A stretch of DNA of 51,513 bases from Rhodospirillaceae bacterium (GTDB taxonomy: Bacteria > Pseudomonadota > Alphaproteobacteria > Rhodospirillales > Rhodospirillaceae): NCBI GenBank assembly GCA_019694335.1, contig JAIBCD010000020.1:1-51513 (forward strand). The letters are read 5' to 3'. Numbering within the stretch: the stretch's first letter is position 1; every line of letters begins with the position of its first letter. Below, one piece after another: positions 15,603-29,744 of the stretch. A program made the position numbers and the translations under genes. The notes beneath the pieces were generated by a model that worked only from the letters and a program-made list of their open reading frames with translations, had not been told where the DNA came from and did no database searches.

Positions 15603-17225
15603 TTGACGCCCAACCGTCAGTCCGTCGCCGACGTGATCGTCGCCATGCTTGAGGCCCAAGGCGTTGCCAGGGCCTATGGCGTTTCGGGCGAGAGCTACCT
15701 GCCGCTCCTGGACTCCCTCGGGCGCAGTTCCATCGATGTGGTCACCTGCCGCCACGAGGGCGGCGCGGGCCTGATGGCCGTGGCGGAGTCGCGCCTGACC
15801 GGCAAGCTTACCGTCTGCACCGTCAGCCGCGGCCCCGGATCGGCCAACGCCGCGCTGGCGATGGTGACCGCCGCCGAGGACGCGGTGCCGTTCCTGCTGC
15901 TGGTAGGGCAGGTACCCAAGGCGCATCTGCGGCGCGGCGCCTTTCAGGAGCTGGACTACGGTAAGTTCTTCACCGGCACCGCCAAGTGGAGCGCCGAGAT
16001 CACCGATCCCGCGCGCATCGGCGAGATCATGGCGCAGGCCATCGCGACGGCTTGCGGCGGCACGCCCGGACCCGTGGTGGTGGCGTTGCCCGAGGATGTG
16101 CTGGACGAGATTGCGGATATCGCCATTCCGCCGCCGTGGGTGGCGCCCGCCGTCGCGCCGCCGCCGAAGGCGGTGGCCGAGGCCGCGCGTCTGCTCGCCA
16201 AGGCCAAGGCGCCGCTGCTGTTGGTGGGCGGCGAATTCAGCTATGGCGATGGCCGCGACCGGCTTCGCCGCGCCGTGGAAGCGCTCAACATTCCGGTCGC
16301 GGGAACCTTCCGGCGTTTCGATCTTCTCCCGTCCGCGCATCCCTTGTTCGCCGGGGAACTCGGCTTCTTCACCACCGATGCGCAGCGCGCGGCTTATGCC
16401 GGGAGCGACTTGGTGCTGGCGGTGGGAACGCGCCTCGGCGATCTCTCGACCTTCGGTTATGAATTCCCCGCACCAGGCCAGACGCTCATTCATGTGAATC
16501 GCGATGCGGGGCAGTTGGGGCGCAACTTCGCGCCCACGGTCGGTGCCGCTTGTGATGGCGCGCTGTTCCTTGAAGCCCTCGCGCGTGAAGCCAAACCGCA
16601 CGACGGCGCCTGGGCGAAACGACTGCACGATCTTTTCATCGCCCGCCACACCTGGACGCCGCGCACCGCAGATGACGGCGTGGTGTTCGGCAATGTCATC
16701 GCCGGGCTGGTGTCGCATGTAGCCAAAGACTGCCTGTTCGCCATGGACGCGGGGATTAGTCCCGCCATGCTCTACCGGCATTTTCCCATAGGCCCCGATC
16801 ACCGCGTCTTGTGCTTGGTCACCGGCTCCATGGGCTTCGGCATTCCGGCGGCCACGGCGGCCGGCCTGCAATTTCCCGGGCGGCAGATTGTTTGCCTGAT
16901 CGGCGACGGCGGGTTCCTGATGGGCGGCAATGAGCTCGCCGTGGCGGCGGAACGCAAACTGCCGCTGAAGATCATCCTCGCCAACAACAACAGCTACGGC
17001 GCGATCCGGGTAAACCTGGAGAAGGCGTTCCCGGGACGGCGCACGGCCACCGACTTGGTCAATCCAGACTTCGGCCTGATCGGGCAAGCTTATGGCGCCA
17101 AAGTTCTCAAGATTGCGCGCGAAGCCGATATCGCGCCGGTCCTGGCGCAAGCTTTTGGCCACGACGGCCTGGTGTTCGTGGAGGTGACAACCAGCCTGTC
17201 AACGGGCTTGCCCGCCCCGAAATAG
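15603..17225 (+). CDS. Acetolactate synthase-like TPP-dependent enzyme
   Basis: 540 aa from TTG 15603, with GGAAGGGG just upstream; the nearby ATG at 15598 runs into a stop after two codons. N-terminal pyrimidine domain with catalytic E52 (CRHEGGAGLMAVAESRLTG), central domain, and C-terminal PP domain with the GDGGFLMGGNEL...NNNSYG thiamine motif. Related to the large subunit of acetolactate synthase, benzoylformate decarboxylase and oxalyl-CoA decarboxylase groups. There is no small regulatory ilvH-like gene beside it, so a biosynthetic acetolactate synthase is not favoured. Substrate unknown. Confidence 0.85.
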   Translation: MTPNRQSVADVIVAMLEAQGVARAYGVSGESYLPLLDSLGRSSIDVVTCRHEGGAGLMAVAESRLTGKLTVCTVSRGPGSANAALAMVTAAEDAVPFLLLVGQVPKAHLRRGAFQELDYGKFFTGTAKWSAEITDPARIGEIMAQAIATACGGTPGPVVVALPEDVLDEIADIAIPPPWVAPAVAPPPKAVAEAARLLAKAKAPLLLVGGEFSYGDGRDRLRRAVEALNIPVAGTFRRFDLLPSAHPLFAGELGFFTTDAQRAAYAGSDLVLAVGTRLGDLSTFGYEFPAPGQTLIHVNRDAGQLGRNFAPTVGAACDGALFLEALAREAKPHDGAWAKRLHDLFIARHTWTPRTADDGVVFGNVIAGLVSHVAKDCLFAMDAGISPAMLYRHFPIGPDHRVLCLVTGSMGFGIPAATAAGLQFPGRQIVCLIGDGGFLMGGNELAVAAERKLPLKIILANNNSYGAIRVNLEKAFPGRRTATDLVNPDFGLIGQAYGAKVLKIAREADIAPVLAQAFGHDGLVFVEVTTSLSTGLPAPK

Positions 17226-17292
17226 CCTTGAGCCGCCCCCTCCCGGCGGGCCACAGTATCGCCTCGGGATTTTTCCATTTGAGGGGTATGCC

Positions 17293-19620
17293 ATGAGCCG
17301 CCGGGCTGTATTCGCATCCACCATGAAGGTCTTGCTGGCGACCGCGGCGATCCCGCTGGTCGCGTCGGCCGCGGAAGCGCCGCGCGCGGGCCAAGCTCCG
17401 ACAATGATCGGGTTCAAGCCGGCCAGCGAACAGGCCGAGCGCGCCCTGGAAGCGAAATTCGACGCGAGTTTGAACGCGAACGACCTGCGCACCTGGATGG
17501 AGCGCATGTCCTCGGCGCCCAATCACCTGGGCTCGCCCCATGACAAAGTGAACGCCGACTTCATCCTCGCGAAGTTCAAGGAGTTCGGCTGGGACGCGCG
17601 TATCGAGACCTATTACGTGGCTTATCCGACACCCAAGACCGTGTCGGTGGAGATGGTGGCGCCCACCACCCACAAGGCCACGATGACCGAAGGACCGGTC
17701 GCCGGTGACCGCACCTCGACCCAGGTGGCCGACGAACTGCCGGCCTATACCGCCTTCGGCGGCGACGGCGACATCACCGCTGACGTGGTTTACGTCAACC
17801 AGGGCATGCCGGCGGATTACGAACAGCTGGCGCGCAACGGCATCGACGTGAAGGGCAAGATCGTGGTGGCCCGTTACGGCGGCGGCTGGCGCGGGCTGAA
17901 GCCGAAGCTGGCGCAGGAGCACGGCGCGGTCGGCTGCATCATATACTCCGACCCGGCCGACGATGGTTACGGCACTGACGACACCTGGCCCAAGGGCGCC
18001 GCCCGTCCGCCGCAAGGCGTGCAGCGTGGGTCGGTGCTCGATCTTCCGGTGCGCCCGGGCGATCCGCTCACGCCCAATATCGGCGCCACCAAGGACGCCA
18101 AGCGGCTCACCAGGGAGGCCGCCGACAACGTGCTCAAGATTCCCGTGCTGCCGATCTCCTACGGCGACGCCCAGCCGATCCTGGCGGCCCTGGCCGGGCC
18201 GGTGGCGCCGGGGAATTGGCGCGGCGGCTTGCCGATCACCTATCACATGGGCGGCACCGGCCTGGTCAAGGTGCATATGGTCGAGCAGTCCGACTGGAGC
18301 CTGAAGCCGCTCTACAACGTCATCGCGACCATCCAGGGCTCGGAGTTTCCCGACCAATGGGTGATCCGCGGCAACCATCACGACGGTTGGGTGTTCGGCG
18401 CGCAGGATCCGCTCTCGGGCGATGTCGCCATGCTCGCCGAGGCCCAGGCCATCGGCAAGCTGGTGAAGGGCGGTTGGAAACCCAAACGGACTCTGGTTTA
18501 CACCAGCTGGGACGGCGAGGAGCCGGCGCTGCTGGGGTCGACTGAATGGGCCGAGAATCACGCGGCCGATCTCGCCAAGAAGGGCGTGCTCTACATCAAC
18601 TCCGACGGCAACGGCCGGGGCTTCCTGAACGCCGGCGGCACCCACTCCTATCAGAAGGTGGTGAACCAGATCGCCGGCGAACTCAAGGATCCCCAGACCG
18701 GCGTATCGGTGCTCGAGCGCCTGCGCGCGCGCGCCGATACCAACGCCTATGACAAGCGCGGCGGCGGTGAAGACGCGGCGGGCATGGCCGAAGCGGCCGC
18801 GAAGGAAGGCGACATGCCCATCGGCGCCCTCGGCTCGGGCTCCGACTACACGCCGTTCCTCCAGCACCTGGGCCTCGCGTCCCTCAACGTCGGTTACGGC
18901 GGCGAGGGCGACAGCGGCGGGGTCTATCACTCGGCCTATGATTCCTTCGATCACTACATCCGCTATGGCGATCCCGATTTCGCCTATGGCGTGATGCTCG
19001 CCAAAACCGCGGGACGGCTCGCGCTGCGGACCGCGAACGCCGACGTGCTGCCGCTCCAGGCCGGCGACTTCGCCGACACCATGGATAAGTACGGCAAGGA
19101 GCTGCACAAGCTGGTGGACGACAGCAAGAAGCGCCAGGAAGCCCTGGAGCGCCTGACCAGGAACAATGCCTTCAAGGTGGCGGGCGATCCCACCAAGACC
19201 ACGATCCCGCCCGCGCCGCCCGCGCCGATGCCGGCCATCGATCTCGCCAAGCTCGATGCGGCCATCGCCAAGCTCAAGAAGAGCGCGGCCGACTTCGATG
19301 CCGCGCGGGTTGCCGGCCAGAATGCCGCGTCGCCGCAACAGCTGGCCCAGGCCAACGCGATCCTGGCGGCGGCCGACCGCACGCTGTTGATCGAGAAGGG
19401 GCTGCCCGGCCGCCCCTGGTACAAGAACGTGATCTACGCCCCCGGACTCGAAACCGGATACGGCGTGAAGACTCTGCCCGGCGTGCGCGAGGCCTTGGAA
19501 GGCAAGCGCTGGGATGAGGCCAACCAGTATACGGGCATCACCGCCACGGCGCTCGAGAACTACGCCGCGACCTTGGACAAGGCGACCGCGGCGCTGAAGA
19601 AGCCGGTTGTAACCAACTAA
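17293..19620 (+). CDS. Exported M28 zinc peptidase, glutamate-carboxypeptidase-II-like
   Basis: 775 aa with signal peptide (~1-30). Domain order is that of PSMA/GCPII: a PA domain inserted at about 130-300, then the M28 catalytic core. Visible metal and catalytic residues are H362 and D372 (NHHDGWVFGAQDPLSG), E409/E410 (SWDGEEPALLG), D438 (NSDGNGRG) and H546 (VYHSAYDSFDHY). A helical dimerisation domain with a Lys/Glu-rich tail follows. It would release C-terminal residues or amino acids from peptides in the periplasm. RBS GAGGGG precedes ATG. The DsrE-like gene starts 17 nt after the stop, suggesting an operon. Confidence 0.93.
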   Translation: MSRRAVFASTMKVLLATAAIPLVASAAEAPRAGQAPTMIGFKPASEQAERALEAKFDASLNANDLRTWMERMSSAPNHLGSPHDKVNADFILAKFKEFGWDARIETYYVAYPTPKTVSVEMVAPTTHKATMTEGPVAGDRTSTQVADELPAYTAFGGDGDITADVVYVNQGMPADYEQLARNGIDVKGKIVVARYGGGWRGLKPKLAQEHGAVGCIIYSDPADDGYGTDDTWPKGAARPPQGVQRGSVLDLPVRPGDPLTPNIGATKDAKRLTREAADNVLKIPVLPISYGDAQPILAALAGPVAPGNWRGGLPITYHMGGTGLVKVHMVEQSDWSLKPLYNVIATIQGSEFPDQWVIRGNHHDGWVFGAQDPLSGDVAMLAEAQAIGKLVKGGWKPKRTLVYTSWDGEEPALLGSTEWAENHAADLAKKGVLYINSDGNGRGFLNAGGTHSYQKVVNQIAGELKDPQTGVSVLERLRARADTNAYDKRGGGEDAAGMAEAAAKEGDMPIGALGSGSDYTPFLQHLGLASLNVGYGGEGDSGGVYHSAYDSFDHYIRYGDPDFAYGVMLAKTAGRLALRTANADVLPLQAGDFADTMDKYGKELHKLVDDSKKRQEALERLTRNNAFKVAGDPTKTTIPPAPPAPMPAIDLAKLDAAIAKLKKSAADFDAARVAGQNAASPQQLAQANAILAAADRTLLIEKGLPGRPWYKNVIYAPGLETGYGVKTLPGVREALEGKRWDEANQYTGITATALENYAATLDKATAALKKPVVTN

Positions 19621-19637
19621 TCCTGGGGAGGACTTCC

Positions 19638-20093
19638 ATGTTGTTTACGCGCAGATTTGCCATTGGCGCGATCGCGGTATCGGTGCTCGCGGCGCCGGTG
19701 GTCATGGCCGCGCAAGCCACGCCGAAGACCCACAAACTGGCGCTGCACATCGATTCCGAGGACGTGCAGACCATGAATATGGTGCTTGGCAACGCCATGA
19801 ACGCCAAGAAGTACTACGATGATATCGGCGAGCCGCTCGAGGTCGAGGTGGTGGCGTATGGCCCCGGCATCACCATGCTGCGCGACGACAAATCGCCGGT
19901 GAAGGACCGCATCGCCGAAGCCAAGAAGGCGGTGCCCAACCTCGCGCTCAGCATGTGCAACAACGCCAAGACCGCCGCCGAGAAGCGCGAAGGCCACCCG
20001 ATCACGCCGCTGCCCGGCGTCAAGGTCGTGCCCGCCGGGATCGTGCGGCTGATCGAACTGCAGGAGCAAGGCTGGACTTACATCCGGCCCTGA
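19638..20093 (+). CDS. Exported DsrE/DsrF-like protein
   Basis: 151 aa with signal peptide (MLFTRRFAIGAIAVSVLAAPVVMA) and a strong RBS (GGGGAGGA). The mature part has the DsrE-like pattern: LALHIDSEDVQTMNMVLGNAMN, then VEVVAYGPGITMLR and a conserved cysteine in LALSMCNNA, followed by PAGIVRLIELQEQGW. Cytoplasmic DsrE proteins carry sulfur on that cysteine. Exported single-domain homologues are common but uncharacterised. Co-transcribed with the M28 peptidase; a functional link between them is not known. Confidence 0.82.
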   Translation: MLFTRRFAIGAIAVSVLAAPVVMAAQATPKTHKLALHIDSEDVQTMNMVLGNAMNAKKYYDDIGEPLEVEVVAYGPGITMLRDDKSPVKDRIAEAKKAVPNLALSMCNNAKTAAEKREGHPITPLPGVKVVPAGIVRLIELQEQGWTYIRP

Positions 20094-20111
20094 GGGGGCA
20101 CTGCCGAGGAA

Positions 20112-20139
20112 TTACTCCGGCTTGACCGGATGATCCATG
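20112..20139. repeat. Dispersed intergenic repeat, short degenerate copy D
   Basis: ACTCCGGCTTGACCGGATGA and the following TCC resemble the CCTCGGGCTTGACCCGAGGATCC end of the dispersed repeat. Lies between the converging DsrE-like gene and gltD. Confidence 0.4.
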
Positions 20140-20206
20140 TGCCAATGAGCGCGCGGGTGGGGGTGGATTTCCCCGCATGAAGTGGGCAATGACGCGCGAG
20201 AATGAA

Positions 20207-21617
20207 CTAACGCGGCAGGTCTGAGCGGCCCATCAGGAATTCGTCAACCGCGCGCGCGGCCTGGCGGCCTTCGCGGATCGCCCAGACCACCAGGCTCTGG
20301 CCGCGCCGCATGTCGCCGGCGGCGAACACCTTGGCGGTCGAGCTTTGGTATTTGACGGTATCCGCCAGCACGTTGCCGCGCTGATCGAGCGCGACACCCA
20401 AATCCTTGAGCAAGCCGGTCTGGATGGGATGCACGAAACCCATCGCCAGCAGCACCAGATCGGCGTCGAGCACGATTTCCGAACCCGGCACTTCCTTGCC
20501 GTTCTCCAGGCGCACGATGCTCTGGCTTTTCACGTTACCTTTGCCGTCGTCGCCGAAGGATTTTGTCGCCACCGCGAATTCGCGGTCGCAGCCCTCTTCC
20601 TGGGACGAGGAGACCCGGAACTTGAGCGGCCAGTACGGCCACACCAGCGGCTTGTTCTCCTGCTCCGGCGGGCGGGGCATGATCTCGAGCTGGCGGATCG
20701 ACTTGGCACCCATGCGGATCGATGTGCCGATGCAGTCGGACCCGGTATCGCCGCCGCCGATCACCACCACATGCTTGTCCTTGGCGGTGATGGCCGTGGC
20801 CGCATCGATTTTGTCGCCGGCCTGGCGCTTGTTGTTCTGGCTGAGGAAGTCCATGGCGAAATGGACGCCCTTGAGTTCGCGCCCCGGCACCGGCAAATCG
20901 CGCGGCATCTGGGCGCCGCCGGTCAGCAGCACGGCGTCGAAGTCCTTCACGAGCTGCGCCGCGGTTACGTCCACGCCGACATGGCAGGATGTGCGGAACT
21001 GCACGCCTTCGGCCTGCATCTGCGCGATGCGGCGGTCGATCAGGTGCTTTTCCATCTTGAAGTCGGGGATGCCGTAACGGAGCAAGCCGCCGGCACGGTC
21101 GTCCTTCTCGAACACCGTCACGGCGTGGCCGGTGCGCGCCAGTTGCTGCGCGGCGGCGAGCCCGGCGGGGCCGGAGCCTACCACGGCGATGCGCTTGCCG
21201 GTCCTGGCGGCCGGCGGTTGGGGCTGGATCCAGCCCTCGGCCCAGCCCTTATCGACGATGGCGCATTCGATCGATTTGATGGTGACCGGGTCGTCGTTGA
21301 AGTTGAGCGTGCAGGCGGCCTCGCAGGGCGCCGGGCAGATGCGGCCGGTGAATTCCGGAAAGTTGTTGGTGGAGTGGAGCACCGTCAGCGCATCGCGCCA
21401 GCGGTCCTTGAACACCAGGTGGTTCCAGTCCGGGATGATGTTATTGACCGGGCAGCCGTTGTGGCAGAACGGGATGCCGCAATCCATGCAGCGGGCGCCC
21501 TGGCTGGCCAGCGCGGCGCTCTCGGGCTGGTGCACGAATTCCTTATAGTGCGTGATGCGCTCCGCCACCTTGTCGTAGGTGCGGTCGGCGCGCGCGATCT
21601 CCATGAAACCGGTGGGC

Positions 21618-21625
<8 letters not shown>
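20207..21625 (-). CDS. gltD: Glutamate synthase (NADPH) small subunit
   Basis: 472 aa from ATG 21625, which overlaps the gltB stop by 8 nt; a TTG nine bases upstream is less likely. N-terminal [4Fe-4S] cysteine region ([19 protein letters not shown] and CPAPCEAAC), then FAD-binding [15 protein letters not shown] and NADPH-binding [11 protein letters not shown] motifs. GltD passes electrons from NADPH to GltB, which makes two glutamates from glutamine and 2-oxoglutarate. Length matches the family (~470-480). Tightly coupled to gltB, as usual for this heterodimer. Confidence 0.97.
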
Positions 21626-26270
<4,645 letters not shown>

Positions 26271-26610
26271 CGAAAAAATTCCTGGTCCCTGTGCTTGCCA
26301 TCAAAGATTCACCGATCCCTGCTTCGCGGACGCGTTCCCGTCCGCTGAATTAAAGCGGCGCAAACTTCGGCACTGCGCGCGAATGGGGCGGCGGCTCTTT
26401 GGCGGCCAATTCGAGGTATCAATAAACGACCGGGAGTGCCGGTCAAGACCCGGGGTTGAGTAAAGCTCTACAAAGTAAGCATATTTCTCTCAAACAACGG
26501 GCCCGCCGATACCTGGGTTTGAGAACCCCGATATTTGGAGCGGCACCAGGATAAAAAGCTCAAGAAAATCAGGGTGCGCCGTCGCGATCCGCGCGCCTTG
26601 GCCGGTTCCC
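26271..26610. other. gltB upstream region
   Basis: No gene seen. It holds an 8-bp inverted repeat, TCTCAAAC (26488-26495) with GTTTGAGA (26517-26524), in AT-richer sequence about 220 nt upstream of gltB. This is a candidate regulatory site or leader hairpin. No sigma-54 (GG-N10-GC) motif was recognised here. Confidence 0.4.
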
Positions 26611-26716
26611 CTAGAGCATGTTAGGCCGAAGTGGAAACCGGTTCGGCCGCTAAATATGCGACCATGCAAGAACCTAGAGTGTGTTTCCGATTCAAAGAAT
26701 CGGAAACACGCTCTAG
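26611..26716. repeat. Composite REP/MITE-like palindromic repeat, alphaproteobacterial CTAGAG type
   Basis: Two adjacent parts. 26611-26670 starts CTAGAGCATGTT, has an inner hairpin GGCCGAA/TTCGGCC and resembles the common rhizobial intergenic repeat with CCGGTT at its centre. 26674-26716 is a near-perfect palindrome with 20-bp arms (26674-26693 and 26697-26716) around AAA; its single mismatch is a G-U-type pair. The second part supplies the stop codon of the aminotransferase gene and may act as its 3' hairpin. Confidence 0.75.
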
Positions 26717-27918
26717 GACGCGCGGATTGCTTCGCCTAAACGGCGAATTCCTTCCTCGATACGCAGCTCTGGCACCATCGAAAAGGACAACCGCAAGGTA
26801 TTCATCTCCGGCGGCGTGCCGTAGCAGGATTTCCCCGAAATCGCGCCGACCTTGAAATCCATCAGCGCGCGCTTCACCAGGGCGGGGGCATCCATATGCT
26901 TGGGTAATGTCACCCATATGAAGAGCCCGCCTTCCGGCTTGGACCATGTGACGCCCGCCGGCATGTATTTTTCCAGCGCCGACAGCATGGCGTCGCGGCG
27001 GCCGCGATAAAGCGCGCAGACCTTCTCCACATGCGCCGGGCCGAAGGCTTCTTCAAGTACGTCCAGCAGCACCATCTGATTGAGGAACGCCGGCGCGAGA
27101 TCCGAGGCCTGTTTGATCAACTCCAGCTTGCGGACGATGGCGGTCGCGGCGGCCACCCAGCCCAGGCGCAAGGACGGCGCCACGATCTTGGAGAAGGTGC
27201 TGGTGTAGATCACCCGGCTGTTCTCGATGCCGCCCATGCGCTCGGCATCGAGCGACAGCAGCGGCCGCACCGGCGTGCCGGAATAACGCAGTTGCTCGTA
27301 GGCGTTGTCCTCGATCAGCGGGATGTCGATCTCGGCGGCCAGGTCGAGCATGCGGTTGCGCTCGGCCAGGGTGAAGCTGGTGCCGGTGGGGTTCTTGAAA
27401 TCGCACATGACGTAGCCAAGGCGCGGCTTGGCGCCATCCTCGCCTTTGACATCGACCGCGTTGGCAAAGGGGGAGGGCAGCAGGGCATAGCGGGCTTCAT
27501 AGCTATCGAAGGCGCGCAAAGCCCCCAGATAGGTGGGCGCTTCCACCAGCACCGTATCCCCGGCCGACAGGAACAGCTTGCCGAGGAAATCGATCGCCTG
27601 TTGCGAGCCGGCGGTGATGATGATGTTCTCCGGCTTGCAGTCGACCTGCAGCTTGGCCATGTAGCGCGCGATGTACTCGCGCAGCGGCATATAGCCGGCG
27701 GTGTCGGAATACTGGAGGGCCTGCTTTGCCTTGGCCGGATCGCCGAGGATCCTGGCGTAGGCCTTGGTGAGCGCCTCCGTGGGGAATAGCGCGGGCTCCG
27801 GCAGGCCGCCGCCGAACAGGATCATGTCCGGCTGGCGCATGAATTTCTGCAGCTCGCGGATTTCCGACGTCAGCACGCGCTCCATGCGCGCGGCATAGGC
27901 CTTGTCCCAGTCGATCAT
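26713..27918 (-). CDS. PLP-dependent aminotransferase, class I/II (2-aminoadipate/LysN-like)
   Basis: 401 aa. Fold-type I aminotransferase with NPTG asparagine N176, D204 (IEDNAYEQL) and the PLP Schiff-base lysine K244 (STFSKIVAPSLRLGW). Sequence GGGLPEPALFP and SQQAIDFLGKLF are typical of the group that includes LysN, ARO8-like and MocR C-terminal domains; there is no DNA-binding domain here. Probably transaminates aromatic, branched or 2-aminoadipate substrates with 2-oxoglutarate. The stop codon lies inside the palindromic repeat, so the original C-terminus may have been slightly different. Stands alone. Confidence 0.9.
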   Translation of the reverse strand: MIDWDKAYAARMERVLTSEIRELQKFMRQPDMILFGGGLPEPALFPTEALTKAYARILGDPAKAKQALQYSDTAGYMPLREYIARYMAKLQVDCKPENIIITAGSQQAIDFLGKLFLSAGDTVLVEAPTYLGALRAFDSYEARYALLPSPFANAVDVKGEDGAKPRLGYVMCDFKNPTGTSFTLAERNRMLDLAAEIDIPLIEDNAYEQLRYSGTPVRPLLSLDAERMGGIENSRVIYTSTFSKIVAPSLRLGWVAAATAIVRKLELIKQASDLAPAFLNQMVLLDVLEEAFGPAHVEKVCALYRGRRDAMLSALEKYMPAGVTWSKPEGGLFIWVTLPKHMDAPALVKRALMDFKVGAISGKSCYGTPPEMNTLRLSFSMVPELRIEEGIRRLGEAIRAS

Positions 27919-27950
27919 GTTGTCCCCCCAAGTTCGCCATAACTCCCGCT

Positions 27951-28127
27951 GTCATTCTCGCGCCGGCGGCTGTAAGCCGCCATTTAAAAGGCGCGCCTTC
28001 GGCGCGACCCGAGGATCCAGGGTGCGAAGCGCGGAACGGTAAAGAACCCACCATTGGCGGCATTTGCATTCCCTGCAGCCACCCTACTTTCCTGCTCCGG
28101 ACTCTCGGGTCAAGCCCGAGAGTGACG
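27951..28127. repeat. Dispersed intergenic repeat with inverted ends, full copy B
   Basis: Left end GTCATTCTCG, right end CCCGAGAGTGAC: inverted termini. Inside are GACCCGAGGATCCAGGGTGC and GGACTCTCGGGTCAAGCCC. About 177 bp, no coding capacity, MITE-like. Related ends occur at 12183-12286, 20112-20139 and 41588-41638. Confidence 0.65.
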
Positions 28128-28327
28128 GAACAGCCCGTCCGGTTCGCTCACTGGCCGCCCTGGACGGCGGCGCCGCCCGCAATTGAGCCTCGACGTGGAA
28201 GCCAGCACCGCCTGAACCGTCTGGCGCGCTCAAGAGAAAGCCGCGGCTGATTCCTGGCGACGGCGGTTTTTCGTATCTGGAGTGAACCGCGCCAACCCCT
28301 TAAGACAGGGGGAGCCGAGGTTATCGT
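28128..28327. other. Methyltransferase upstream region
   Basis: No gene or clear promoter recognised. GGGGGAG at 28308-28314 and GAGG at 28317-28320 give the ribosome-binding site for the TTG start at 28328. Confidence 0.4.
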
Positions 28328-29716
28328 TTGTCCGACACCGCTTCGCCCACGCTGGTCCGTAAAGTCGTCCTGGCCTTGCGCCAGCGCGATTGCGACCTGC
28401 GGCCGGCTCTGAGCGCGGCCCAGCGGATCCTGGCGCAAGAAGTACAAGCCGCCGGCGCGATCCAGCCCCTCCTGGGGCGTGAGGAGTTGCGCGACCTGCT
28501 GGAACTTTTTCTCATCCATGGGCGCACGATGAAGCCGGCGCTCGAGGCCGCTCTGACCCGGTGGCGTGCTCACCTCCTGGCCGTGGCCGACGCCCCGGCG
28601 GCGCTCGTGACGGCATTGGCGGTCCACTGCTTCAACAATGAGTATGTTTTCACGGAATCCGCGGCCGAGACCATGCTGGTCGACCCGCTGCGCGGGCGTT
28701 TGAACGCGGGTGAGGGGACCGTGACCGAGGCGGCCGTGTTCGCCGCTTATCGTCCTCTGGCCGGCGAAGCTTGGGCGACGCGGTTTGCCGAGAGCTTGGA
28801 AGTATTGCACCGGATTCACATCGAAGAACCCGCGCGGGAGGCGGTTTTGCGCCGGTCGGTCGCGCGCGTCACGCCGGTCGCGGACGCCATTTCACTGGAT
28901 GTGCAGCGCCAGTACGAACAAAACCCGTACCCGCGCTGGCAGCGGCTGGACGTGGACCGGGCGCGGATGCCGGCACGGACCGGCGCTCCCGGCCGGCGCG
29001 TGCTGATCGCGGGCTGTGGAACCGGCAAACAGCCCCTGACCATGGCACTGGCGGCGCCGGAGGATTCCTTTTGGGCGCTCGACTTGAGCGCCGCCAGCCT
29101 GGCCTACGCCATGCGCAAGGCCGAGGAAGCGGGTGTGGGCAATATCACCTTTGTTCAGGGTGATATCCTGGAACTGGCGAAGTTCGACGCAACCTTCGAC
29201 GCCGTCGTGTCGTCGGGTGTGCTGCATCACCTGGACGATCCTGCACGCGGACTGGCGGCCCTGGGCACGGCGCTTGCTCCCGGCGGCAGCCTGAAGATTG
29301 AGGTTTATACCCAGTCCGTGGCGGTCGACGCGGGCATTGCCTTGCGCCGGGAACACGGCCTTCCTCCGACACCGGAGGGTATCCGCGGTTTCCGCGAACT
29401 TGTGTGTGCTTTGCCCGGCGGCCACCCGGCCGCGCGGCTGACCGCCTTCGAGGATTTCCACGCCACGTCTGAATGCCGCGACCTCGTGTTCCACGTGAAG
29501 GAGCACCGCTACACGCTGCCACGCCTCGCCGACATGTGCGCGACCGCCGGGTTCAGGATCGCGCGGGTGTATGCGGGCGCCGCGCCCCTGGCGCGTTTCG
29601 CGGCGCGCTTTCCGGACGCCGACCCCGACACCGACCTCGCCGCCTGGTCCGCCCTGGAAGGCGAGGAGCCTGAAATCCTGGCGCCCATGTACCGGGTGTC
29701 CCTGGCGCGGATTTAG
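28328..29716 (+). CDS. SAM-dependent methyltransferase with helical N-terminal domain
   Basis: 462 aa from TTG 28328, the only start that keeps the N-terminus; no ATG occurs before residue 68. Residues 1-180 are an alpha-helical, Ala/Leu/Arg-rich domain. The motif YEQNPYPRW (196-204) marks the TPR/alpha-helical methyltransferase group, followed by class I motif I VLIAGCGTGKQ (225-235), FWALDLS and VVSSGVLHHLDDP. The C-terminal ~120 residues are specific to this group. Substrate unknown. Monocistronic, convergent with the Calx-beta gene (28-nt gap). Confidence 0.86.
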   Translation: MSDTASPTLVRKVVLALRQRDCDLRPALSAAQRILAQEVQAAGAIQPLLGREELRDLLELFLIHGRTMKPALEAALTRWRAHLLAVADAPAALVTALAVHCFNNEYVFTESAAETMLVDPLRGRLNAGEGTVTEAAVFAAYRPLAGEAWATRFAESLEVLHRIHIEEPAREAVLRRSVARVTPVADAISLDVQRQYEQNPYPRWQRLDVDRARMPARTGAPGRRVLIAGCGTGKQPLTMALAAPEDSFWALDLSAASLAYAMRKAEEAGVGNITFVQGDILELAKFDATFDAVVSSGVLHHLDDPARGLAALGTALAPGGSLKIEVYTQSVAVDAGIALRREHGLPPTPEGIRGFRELVCALPGGHPAARLTAFEDFHATSECRDLVFHVKEHRYTLPRLADMCATAGFRIARVYAGAAPLARFAARFPDADPDTDLAAWSALEGEEPEILAPMYRVSLARI

Positions 29717-29744
29717 GGGCGATCTAGCCCAGGGGTATGCGCGA

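Noticed and set aside
15339-17162. 607-aa minus-strand open frame opposite the TPP enzyme
   Set aside because: Shadow frame of the TPP gene that also runs into the M13 gene; no recognisable protein sequence.
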